Of a stretch of DNA of 8,296 nucleotides, positions 1 through 7,200 are shown in pieces; within the stretch, counting starts at the first letter, position 1, and every line of letters starts with the position of its first letter. This stretch comes from Myxococcales bacterium (GTDB taxonomy: Bacteria; Myxococcota; Myxococcia; Myxococcales; Myxococcaceae). The notes below the pieces were generated by a model. It saw only the letters and a program-made list of their open reading frames with translations. It was not told where the DNA came from and made no database searches. The stretch spans positions 1 through 8,296 of the forward strand of contig PMBV01000397.1 of the NCBI GenBank assembly GCA_003153055.1, read 5' to 3'. A program made the translations under genes and the position numbers.

Positions 1-2666
1 TCAAGCAGAACGAAATCACCGACTACCTGGTGCGGGTGGTGCAGCCACGGCTGTCGGCCATCGAGGGCATTCAGCGGGCAGACATCTTGGGGGCCCGCAC
101 CTTCGCGATGCGGGTGTGGCTCGAGCCCGAGAAGATGGCGGCCTACAACGTCAGCCCGGCGCAGGTGAGACAGGCGCTCGCGGCCAACAACTACCTGGCA
201 GCGGTGGGGCAGACCAAGGGCTCGCTGGTGCAGGTGAATCTGACGGCCAACACGGACCTCCGCTCGGTGGAGGAGTTTCGGGCGCTGGTCATTCGCGAGC
301 ACGACGGCGCCACGGTGCGGGTGGGCGACGTGGCCACGGTGGCCCTGGGCGCGGAGGACTACGACGCGGCGGTGAACTTCAGCGGGAAGACCGCGGTCTT
401 CATCGGCATTTGGTCGTTGCCCAGCGCCAACTCCCTCGACGTGATGGCGCGGGTGCGCTCCGAGATGGGCTCGATCCAGAAGGAGGTGCCCGAGCAGCTC
501 CACGCCGTCATCGCCTACGACGGTACGGCCTACATTCAGAGCGCCATTCGCGATGTGGAGTCGACGCTCGTGGACACGCTGCTCATCGTGGTGGTCGTCA
601 TCTTCCTCTTCCTGGGGTCGCTGCGCTCGGTGCTGGTGCCGGTGGTGGCGATCCCCGTGTCGCTCATCGGGGCGGTGTTCTTGATGCAGGTGTTCGGCTT
701 CACGGTGAACCTGCTGACGCTGCTCGCGGTGGTGCTCTCGGTGGGGCTGGTGGTCGACGACGCCATCGTGGTGGTGGAGAACGTCGAGCGGCACCTCAGG
801 GAGGGGAAGACGCCGGTCGACGCCGCGCTCCTCGGTGCCCGCGAGCTGGTGGGGCCCATCGTCTCGATGACGCTCACGCTGGCGACGGTCTACGCGCCCA
901 TCGCGTTTCAGGGCGGGCTCACCGGCTCGCTGTTCCGGGAGTTCGCGTTGACGTTGGCCGGAGCGGTGCTCATCTCGGGGGTGGTGGCGCTGACGCTGTC
1001 TCCGGTGATGGCGGCGACGCTGCTCCGCACCGAGCAGGGGAGCAAGGGCCTCTCGGGCCTGGTGCACCGCGGTTTCGACCGGCTCCGCGCGACCTATGAG
1101 CGGCACCTCGCGGCGGCACTGGACTCGCGGGGAGCCATCTACCTCGCGTGGGTGGTGGTGAGCGCGCTGGCCCTGTTCATGTTCACCCAGGCCCCCAAGG
1201 AGCTCGCCCCCACGGAGGATCAAGGCGTCATCTTCGGAGTGGTGAACACGCCGGCCAACTCCACGCTGGACCAGGTGATGCAGTCGACCCGCCTGGTGAA
1301 CCAGGAGCTCATGTCTACCCCCGAGGCTCGTTTCACCTTCCAAATCACCCTCCCCACCGGTGGCTTCTGGGGTGTGGGGATGAAGCCGTGGGGCGAGCGG
1401 CCGCGCACCACCGCCGCCATTCTTCCCGAGGTGCAGAGGAAGCTGAACCTCATTCCCGGAGTGCAGACGTTCGCCATCTTGCCCCCCGCGTTGCCCGGCG
1501 GCGGAGGTTTCCCCGTCGAGGTGGTGCTCGCGTCGACGGCGGACACCGAGGAGCTCCTCGGCTTTGCCCAGAAGATTCAGGAGCGCGCCGCCAAGAGCGG
1601 CCTGTTCAGGTTTCCGCCGCAGATCGACGTGAAGCTCGACCAGCCCGAGTCGGCCATCGAGCTCGATCGCGAGAAGGTGGCGGAGCTGGGCCTGAACCTC
1701 CAGTCGGTCGGGCAGGACCTGACCGCGGCCGTTGGAGGCGCGTACGTCAACCGTTTCAGCGTGGCCGGCCGGAGCTACAAGGTCATTCCCCAGGTCGCCC
1801 GGGCCAACCGCCTCAACCCGGAGCAGTTGGAGGACCTCTACGTCACCGGCCCCTCGGGCCAGATGGTGGCGCTGGGCTCAATCGCGCACCTGGTCGACTC
1901 GGTGGCGCCCCGGTCGCTCCCCCGCTTCCAACAGCTCAACTCGGTGAAGCTGAGCGGCGTGGCGACCCGGCCGCTCGACGAGGCGCTGCGGTACCTCGAA
2001 GACCAGGCCTCGCAGGTGCTGCCGAAGGGCTACGTGCTCGATTACACCGGCGAGTCGAGGCAGCTCCGCACCGAGGGGAACAAGTTTCTCCCCTCGTTCC
2101 TCTTGGCCATCGTGCTCATCTTCCTGGTGCTGTCGGCGCAGTTCAACAGCTTCAGAGACCCCTTCGTCATCCTCGCGGGCTCGGTGCCATTGGGCATGTT
2201 CGGCGCGCTGGCCGTCATCTTCCTCAAGATGCCAAACCCGAACATCCATGACTGGACGAGCGGCTGGACCACCACGCTGAACGTCTACTCACAGGTGGGC
2301 CTGGTGACGTTGGTGGGGTTGGTGTCGAAGAATGGAATTCTCATCGTCGAGTTCGCGAATCAATTGCAGAGGCAGGGTCTGACCAAGCTCGAGGCGGTGA
2401 AGGGTGCCGCGGCGACGCGGCTCCGGCCGGTGCTGATGACGAGCGTGGCGACGGTGTGCGGCCACTTTCCCCTGACGCTGGTGACCGGCCCGGGGGCGGC
2501 GGCGCGAAACAGCATCGGCCTGGTCTTGGTGGCGGGCATGGCCATCGGCACGGCGTTCACGCTGTTCTTCGTTCCTGCGATCTACGTGTTGCTGGCGAGG
2601 GATCACCAGAAGGCCCCGTTGCCTCAGGCGGGTCCGACGACGGATCTGGCACCCGCGAGCACCTGA
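1..2666 (+). CDS. RND multidrug efflux permease, HAE1 family (5' truncated by window edge)
   Basis: Inner-membrane, proton-driven pump subunit that would work with a periplasmic adaptor and an outer-membrane channel to export hydrophobic compounds. The open frame runs from base 3 with no stop, so the true start lies upstream; 887 residues are visible. Compared with AcrB (about 1050 residues), roughly 150-160 N-terminal residues are missing (TM1 and the first porter subdomain). In order: porter remainder, TM2-TM6 (about 570-1025), TM7 (about 1135-1192), second periplasmic half (about 1200-2085), TM8-TM12 (about 2090-2610). The proton-relay pair is present in GLVVDDAIVVVENVERH (Asp-Asp codons 756-761), and the partner Lys is in LVSKNGILIVEF (codon 2328-2330); LRPVLMTS follows as in AcrB. 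The loop before TM10 (MPNPNIHDWTSGW) is longer than in AcrB. Partner genes are not in the window. Substrate cannot be inferred. The family call is firm. Confidence 0.95.
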   Translation, partial: KQNEITDYLVRVVQPRLSAIEGIQRADILGARTFAMRVWLEPEKMAAYNVSPAQVRQALAANNYLAAVGQTKGSLVQVNLTANTDLRSVEEFRALVIREHDGATVRVGDVATVALGAEDYDAAVNFSGKTAVFIGIWSLPSANSLDVMARVRSEMGSIQKEVPEQLHAVIAYDGTAYIQSAIRDVESTLVDTLLIVVVVIFLFLGSLRSVLVPVVAIPVSLIGAVFLMQVFGFTVNLLTLLAVVLSVGLVVDDAIVVVENVERHLREGKTPVDAALLGARELVGPIVSMTLTLATVYAPIAFQGGLTGSLFREFALTLAGAVLISGVVALTLSPVMAATLLRTEQGSKGLSGLVHRGFDRLRATYERHLAAALDSRGAIYLAWVVVSALALFMFTQAPKELAPTEDQGVIFGVVNTPANSTLDQVMQSTRLVNQELMSTPEARFTFQITLPTGGFWGVGMKPWGERPRTTAAILPEVQRKLNLIPGVQTFAILPPALPGGGGFPVEVVLASTADTEELLGFAQKIQERAAKSGLFRFPPQIDVKLDQPESAIELDREKVAELGLNLQSVGQDLTAAVGGAYVNRFSVAGRSYKVIPQVARANRLNPEQLEDLYVTGPSGQMVALGSIAHLVDSVAPRSLPRFQQLNSVKLSGVATRPLDEALRYLEDQASQVLPKGYVLDYTGESRQLRTEGNKFLPSFLLAIVLIFLVLSAQFNSFRDPFVILAGSVPLGMFGALAVIFLKMPNPNIHDWTSGWTTTLNVYSQVGLVTLVGLVSKNGILIVEFANQLQRQGLTKLEAVKGAAATRLRPVLMTSVATVCGHFPLTLVTGPGAAARNSIGLVLVAGMAIGTAFTLFFVPAIYVLLARDHQKAPLPQAGPTTDLAPAST

Positions 2667-2689
2667 GGAGACCCGGAGAGCATCAACAT

Positions 2690-2745
2690 CGGGAACCGGG
2701 GACTTCCCAACCTATTGAAGCCCGTAGCTCGGCTCCCGGTTCTCG
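2690..2745. repeat. Inverted repeat between convergent genes, possible terminator
   Basis: The arms 2690-2700 (CGGGAACCGGG) and 2735-2745 (CCCGGTTCTCG) pair over 11 positions with one G-U pair, around a loop of 34 bases. It lies 23 bases after the RND stop and reaches into the last codons of the minus-strand small ORF. There is no T-tract on either strand and the loop is large, so an intrinsic terminator is only a possibility. A shorter alternative stem, GGGAA/TTCCC (2691-2695 with 2704-2708), competes with it. Confidence 0.3.
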
Positions 2746-3041
2746 GGGGTCAATCGCTTGGCCTCGAGCGCCGCCTGCACTGCCGCCCGCGCGCGCACCA
2801 GCGCACCCTCGGCCAGCCGCAGCGCACACGCCGCCTCCCGCGCCGCGTCGTCATTCGCGGCGTCGAACTCGCGTGCGATGGCGACCAGCGTCGAGCTCGT
2901 CGCGTCGATGGCGCCTGCGACGCGGAAGCAGGCTCGGGCGCGGCCCATCCAGTTGTTCCAGCGGTCGGTCGAAACGGGTGAGGGGGTCGGCTTGATGGTG
3001 GTGGCTCGCATGACCGACACCATGCAACGGGGGTCTGACAT
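2712..3041 (-). CDS. Small Ala-rich helical protein of unknown function
   Basis: 109 residues from the first ATG. I do not recognise the family. The codons from about residue 20 onward have the G/C-rich third positions typical of the flanking GC-rich genes, which argues for a real gene rather than a chance frame. The C-terminal two thirds (from about residue 41, GAIDATSSTLVAIAREFD) are rich in Ala, Arg, Glu and Leu and should form one or two long amphipathic helices, possibly coiled coil. There is no signal peptide or membrane segment. The start is unsure: ATGs at 3041, 3023 and 3011 are in frame and none has a good Shine-Dalgarno sequence. The gene converges on the RND permease with a gap of 45 bases and lies 29 bases behind the stop of the RHS remnant. 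It could be an unrelated resident gene or the end of a former RHS locus; nothing in the sequence decides. Confidence 0.6.
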   Translation of the reverse strand: MSDPRCMVSVMRATTIKPTPSPVSTDRWNNWMGRARACFRVAGAIDATSSTLVAIAREFDAANDDAAREAACALRLAEGALVRARAAVQAALEAKRLTPENREPSYGLQ

Positions 3042-3070
3042 TCTCGGAAATAGTGAATTGTTTCGATGCG

Positions 3071-3250
3071 TTACGAACTGCTCAAGTGTTCAGGGCCAGC
3101 GAGAGGGACCGCGCGCGCCTGGGCGGCGTCAAGGGCCCCGCGCGCTCTGGATGGGAGGGCGACGAAGCCGTGCGACAACTGGGCCAGCGGACGCCCGAGG
3201 AGGTAGCCCTTCGCCGTGACAGGACAGTCATGCGCCGGTGGGTTGGGGTT
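3071..3250 (-). pseudogene. Remnant of a second RHS gene (mid-protein linker segment)
   Basis: Reading the minus strand from 3250 gives NPNPPAHDCPVTAKGYLLGR and onward to a TAA at 3073-3071. About 56 codons align without any gap to residues 660-716 of the intact RHS protein (NPNPLAHDGPETPKGYLLGR onward), with about 30 identities by my hand count. Over the first 22 codons 50 of 66 bases match, and 12 of the 16 mismatches fall at third codon positions, so the two copies diverged as coding sequence before this one was broken. No ATG, GTG or TTG precedes the homologous stretch in frame, and the immunity-gene stop lies two codons upstream in the same frame, so it should not be translated by itself. 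The YD repeats, core and tip that should follow are absent; a stop occurs instead. Base composition is GC-rich, like the RHS core and unlike the cassette beside it. Confidence 0.75.
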
Positions 3251-3260
3251 AGTTAGTTAG
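3249..3260. repeat. TTAG x3 tandem repeat at the cassette/remnant junction
   Basis: Three perfect copies of TTAG (TAACTAACTAAC-type sequence on the minus strand). On the minus strand it supplies the TAA stop of the immunity gene and places stops in all three reading frames; the plus strand is likewise stopped in all frames. It falls exactly where the AT-richer immunity gene ends and the GC-rich RHS remnant starts, so it may be a recombination scar or simple replication slippage. Confidence 0.7.
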
Positions 3261-3766
3261 TCAAGCAATTCCAGGCGTTCGAGGTCATTTAGATGACCGC
3301 CATACCCGGCAGACAGCAAGTCGCCTTTGATTTGCCTAGCCAAACTCCGCCACTCAGCTACAAATGCCGCCTTCTCCACTACGATCTGAGATACCACATC
3401 GTTAAACTGTGCATTCCTGACCTCGCAGCCATTGGAGCTACCATCCACAGTGGTCCAGGAGGTTCTGATCGTCAGAACACCATTTGATTCAAAGAACCGC
3501 CATATGGCGGTGAAACTACTGCACAAGAATGAGATTTCGAATGGGTAGACGCCCAGCTCGAGGCGCCCCAACATCCTTATCATGTCGCCGTAGATATCAC
3601 TAATGCCGCCCGAGACTGGCAGCCTTGCCCATGTTTGAGGACCCATGTGAATGCATACTGCGGGGCCTCCACTGTACACGGACTCAATCGCCTCAGAAGT
3701 GGTTGTATCTTCGGGATCCCGAACTCCAAGCGCCCGATATGGCTCTATCTCGATTCGAAAACTCAT
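3257..3766 (-). CDS. Putative immunity protein for the RHS toxin tip
   Basis: 169 residues starting MSFRIEIEPYRALGV. I chose the ATG at 3766 because AAGGAG lies four bases upstream (3771-3776) and this start leaves a clean 22-base gap after the toxin stop; the frame stays open to 3913 but the extra codons overlap the toxin tip and lack a comparable ribosome site. I do not recognise the family. The protein appears cytoplasmic (no signal peptide or obvious membrane helix), with mixed alpha/beta composition, a hydrophobic stretch near the middle (LELGVYPFEISFLCSSFTAI) and a charged helical C-terminus. Its role is inferred from position: same strand, immediately downstream of an RHS gene with a variable tip, and the same depressed GC content (for example 25 of 60 bases G/C at 3481-3540, against 46 of 60 at 2401-2460 in the RND gene). 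It probably arrived together with the tip and is cotranscribed with it. Confidence 0.75.
   Translation of the reverse strand: MSFRIEIEPYRALGVRDPEDTTTSEAIESVYSGGPAVCIHMGPQTWARLPVSGGISDIYGDMIRMLGRLELGVYPFEISFLCSSFTAIWRFFESNGVLTIRTSWTTVDGSSNGCEVRNAQFNDVVSQIVVEKAAFVAEWRSLARQIKGDLLSAGYGGHLNDLERLELLD
3496..3511. repeat. Perfect 16-bp palindrome inside the immunity gene
   Basis: ACCGCCATATGGCGGT is its own reverse complement. It lies within coding sequence (encoding TAIWR on the minus strand). A chance origin is quite possible; a binding site for a dimeric regulator cannot be excluded. Confidence 0.4.
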
Positions 3767-3770
3767 CCTG

Positions 3771-3776
3771 CTCCTT
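3771..3776 (-). promoter_or_regulatory. Shine-Dalgarno site of the immunity gene
   Basis: AAGGAG on the minus strand, four bases before the ATG at 3766 and within the 22-base toxin/immunity spacer. It decides the start of the immunity gene against the upstream in-frame ATGs at 3913 and 3853. Confidence 0.8.
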
Positions 3777-3788
3777 GCTCCGAACGCC

Positions 3789-4223
3789 CTACTGAACAAT
3801 TGGTCCGGCGGTTGTTGAGTCAATTGGGAACCCGTGAAAACTTCCATCTCCATTGTTTCGCACCCGAATTGCGTCAGGAACCGAAGTTGAACCATCACCG
3901 TAGTATACGGCACTCTTCGACCCCGGCCGGATCGGGAAGTCGGCCATCTGTCCTGGCTTCAGAGTACTGGCCTTCTCGCCCGCATACGTCAAGTCGGCCC
4001 TATCACCCCACACACCGACGGGGCCTTTGCTTTCCCCGGCCATCCTAATTGCATCGGCTGGTTGTTGTGCGATGCCATGCTTCTTCCCACGAAGGTATCC
4101 GGGCTCTGGCTTGAGCGTGAGCGGGTCCGAAGGAGTAGCCTTGGCCGGATCCTTCTCGTGCTGGTGTCCTTCGTCGTTCTCGGCACCTCCTGCCTTGGCC
4201 GGCTTTTTCGTCGCCTTGTGGAT
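3789..4223 (-). other. Variable C-terminal toxin tip of the RHS protein (Ntox17-like, tentative)
   Basis: Residues 1292-1435 of the RHS protein, after the core ends in DVDLRGL. The first 40 or so residues are a Lys/Glu/His-rich linker (IHKATKKPAKAGGAENDEG). The folded part follows: GKKHGI (1337-1341), VWGDRADLTYAGEKA (1362-1376), a Pro-Gly and FPIRPGSKS segment (1381-1395), YGDGSTSVPD (1399-1408) and RVRNNGDGSFHGFPI (1411-1425). This run of motifs resembles, from memory, tips annotated as polymorphic toxin type 17 (Ntox17, a predicted RNase). Lys1338/1339, His1340, Arg1411/1413 and His1421 are candidate active-site residues by chemistry only. No zinc-finger or HNH nuclease pattern is seen. 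GC content drops at its start relative to the core. Family assignment is moderate; that it is an exchangeable toxin tip is well supported by position and composition. Confidence 0.6.
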
Positions 4224-7200
4224 GAGCCCGCGGAGGTCGACGTCCGCGAGTGGGTTTGCCGGGTAGGCAAACAAGTTGATTCCGCCCGCGTGGCCCATGG
4301 GGTCCGGCTGGAGATACCGACCAAAACCAGGGTCGTAGTCGCGAAAGCGGTTGTAGAAGAGGCCGAGGTGCTCGTCGAAGAAGTGGCCGGCGAAGCGGAG
4401 GCGAGTGGGGCACTGAGGGGCGCCATCGTCGAACTCCCCGAAGGCGTCGCTGCCGGCGTCCTCCCAGACGACGTCGCCCAGTGAGTCCTCGACCCGCACG
4501 GGCATGCCGTTGGGCGCGGTGAAGAGGTAGAAGGCTCGACCGGACTCTGGAGTGGCCGACTCGTTGTCGTAGTCGAGCCACATGAAGGGGACGAGGGCGT
4601 CCTCATTCGGGTAGACGTAGAGGCGCAGCTTGCCGTCGGGGAAGCGCTCCGCGGCGAGCCGATCATCATCCCAGAAGAAGTCGGTGCGGGCACCTCCGTA
4701 CTCACGCCAGAGCCGGCGGCCGAGGCCGTCATAGGCCGCGCGCCACACCTCGGGTCGGTCGCTGAAGCGGACCTCCGTCAGCATGTCCTGGCTGTCGTAG
4801 AGGTACTGCGTCACCCGCCCGTCGGGCTGCTCCAAGCGGGCCCGGCGGCCACGGCTGTCGCTCGAGAGGCGGAGGAAGTCGGCGTAGGCGGCGAGGTTGC
4901 CGTCGCCGTACTCGATGAGGAAGTGCCGGGAGGAGCGGGTGAGGTTCCCAGCCGCGTCGTACGTGTAGATGCGCTCGCCCTTGGCGTCCTGCTGAGCCAC
5001 CAGGCGGTTGTCCTCGTCGTAGCGGTACACTCGGCCACGGCCGTTGCCGTCGACGCTGAAGAGCAACTCGCCAGCGGCGTTGTAGCGGTAGGAGGCCGCC
5101 CAGAAGGGCTCATGCTCCGGGTGGGCCGCCCACCAGCAGGCGCGAGCCAGCAGCCTGTCCTCGGCGTCGAAGGCCAGGGCCTCGCACGTCCCGTTGCCAT
5201 TCTCCCGCACCACGCCGCCCTCACTGGGCAGAAACGCATGCGAGGCGCCATCGGGAGTGGAGACGCGGAGGCCAGGCCCACCGGCGTGCTGGTAATGGAC
5301 GGTGAAGCGCTCGAAGTAGGTGGTGCGCGCCAGGCGGGCGGAGGCGTCGTAGCGATGGGCCACGCCCTTCCCGTCGCGGAAGTCCTGGAGGATGCGGCCC
5401 CCGAGGTGACGCTGGGCCACCTGGTGGAGGCCCGAGGAGGCGACGGTGAAGTTGCCGTGGGCGTCGTAGTCGTAGGTGTAGCGCTCTCCACTCGAGAGCT
5501 CGCTCAGGACGTGCAGCCCGTGCGGGCCCGTCTTGTGCTTCACCAGCGCGTTGCCCTCGCCGTCTTGCTCCTCGATGATGGCGTCGAAGGCGTTGTAGAG
5601 GTACCGCCGGTAGATGCCCCCGAAGCGGTGGATTTCATGGATTCGGTGGCGGCGGTCCCGCACATACTCGGTGCGATTCCCGTTGGCGTCGATGATGGCC
5701 CGCCACGCCTCTCGATGGGTGTACTCGTAACGCGTGGTGTGGCCGAGGGCGCTCGTCTCGGCGACGAGCAAGTTCCACGACGCATACGTGCGAGTCTTCC
5801 ACCCGCCCCGCTCCTCCTCGGTTGGGGGCCCCGCCAGTGCACTGCCCCAGCGCTCGCCGATGACATTCCCCTCGCCGTCATAGAGGTACTGGCGGAGACT
5901 CCCGTCCCACGCGGGCTGCTCGAGGACGCGTCCCATGGCGTCTCTCGTCGGCAGGGAGTCCTCGACGGCGGATGGTGTCGCCCGGCGCCGCGCGGTGGTC
6001 AGCGCTTGGCTCACCACCTGAGGAAGGAGCACGGGCTCCGGCGCGAGTGCCCCCAGTGGCCGGCCCAGCAGGTAGCCTTTGGGCGTCTCCGGGCCATCAT
6101 GCGCCAGCGGGTTGGGGTTCGGCTCCTCGTCTTCTGGCGGCACCAGGTGCCCAAGCCCATCGATGCGGCCGTAGTGCTTCCCGCTCTCATCATACATCCA
6201 CGAGTACGCGTTCCCCCCGGGCATGACTTGCTTGACGACTCGCCCGCTCTCGTCTTTCAGGTACTGAAGCACGCCTCCGTCAGGGCCAATCTTGTGGGAG
6301 ATGCTCCCGTCTGGGTAGTGCTTGAAGGTCCACGTGCCACCGTCTGGCTCGGTGAAGGCGGACCAGGAGCCTTGGTACTTTGCCTCAATGCCCCACAGGC
6401 CGTCGTCGCCGTGGGACTTGATGCACCGCCCACTGGCCTCGTCGTAGTACCAATGGAAGCTGTAGCCCCGCCGGTCCGTCCCCTGCACCATCCGGTGTTG
6501 ACCGTCGTAGCGGAAACGCTTCGAGGCACCGAGGGCGTCGACGACCTCCACCAGGCAGCCCTCGTCATCGTACGCGTAGCGGCACACTGCCTCCGAAGGC
6601 CGACCGCGCTCAGCCCGGCGGAGCTCAATGACGTGGCCGTCCCCGTCGTAGACGAGGTACCAGTCGATGGCCCCGTCCCGCGGGTACTCCACGAAGGAGG
6701 CGAGCCGCCCGTGGGCGTCATAGGCCAACGAGACGTCGACTTGCCCCGCCTGGTACCGCTCCAGCCGTGGGGTGCCGCCCGGCCCCAACACATACTGCAG
6801 CGTCTCCCCTCGGTCCGTCCGCAGCTCGAACCGCGGCCCATCCACCGTCAACCCAAAGCCGGCGATGGGGACGTAGCTGCCATCCTCCCGCTTCTCGAGG
6901 GCCACCATCTCGGCGTCGTGTGTCTCGTAGACGGCGCGCTTTCGAAGCAGCTTCAGGGGCCGCTGGAAGATGTGTCGGTACCCGTAGCCGAAGGGGCCGT
7001 CCTCGTGACTCCAGCCGCTCCGGTAGTGCCGCTCCCAGGACAGCTTCGTAACGAAGGACTGGTAGTCCTCGAAGTCGTTGTACACCTCGCCCGTGTATGG
7101 GTTGACGGGCTCTCCCGGCGAGTGGCACAGCCCCAGCTTCCCGAGGAGCTTCCCGAAGGCCTTGCTCTTCGCCACCGCCTTCCCCAGCATCTTCAGGCCC

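Noticed and set aside
116..1099. Long plus-strand open frame overlapping the RND gene (also 1148-2251 and 2456-2995)
   Set aside because: These are Gly/Arg/Ala-rich out-of-frame translations with no domain, a usual shadow in GC-rich genes; the RND frame has clear family motifs throughout.
2672..2700. CCCGG/CCGGG short hairpin right after the RND stop as a terminator
   Set aside because: Only five base pairs with a loop of about 19 bases and no T-tract; the longer inverted repeat at 2690-2745 is the better structure and is itself weak.
3074..3232. Short minus-strand ATG frame (about 51 codons) inside the remnant
   Set aside because: Its translation is Arg/Ser/Pro-rich and out of frame with the RHS homology, so it is a shadow.
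3071..3766. Immunity gene and RHS remnant as one protein by stop-codon readthrough
   Set aside because: They share a frame, but the TTAG repeat gives a TAA stop, base composition changes at that point, and no recoding signal is evident.
3767..3913. N-terminal extension of the immunity gene up to an ATG at 3913
   Set aside because: It overlaps the toxin tip in another frame and lacks a ribosome site as good as AAGGAG before the ATG at 3766.
4230..6120. Recurring GTCGTAG/GCGTCGTAG-like short motifs resembling a repeat array
   Set aside because: They are the codons for the YD repeats of the RHS shell, irregularly spaced and coding; not a CRISPR or other DNA-level array.
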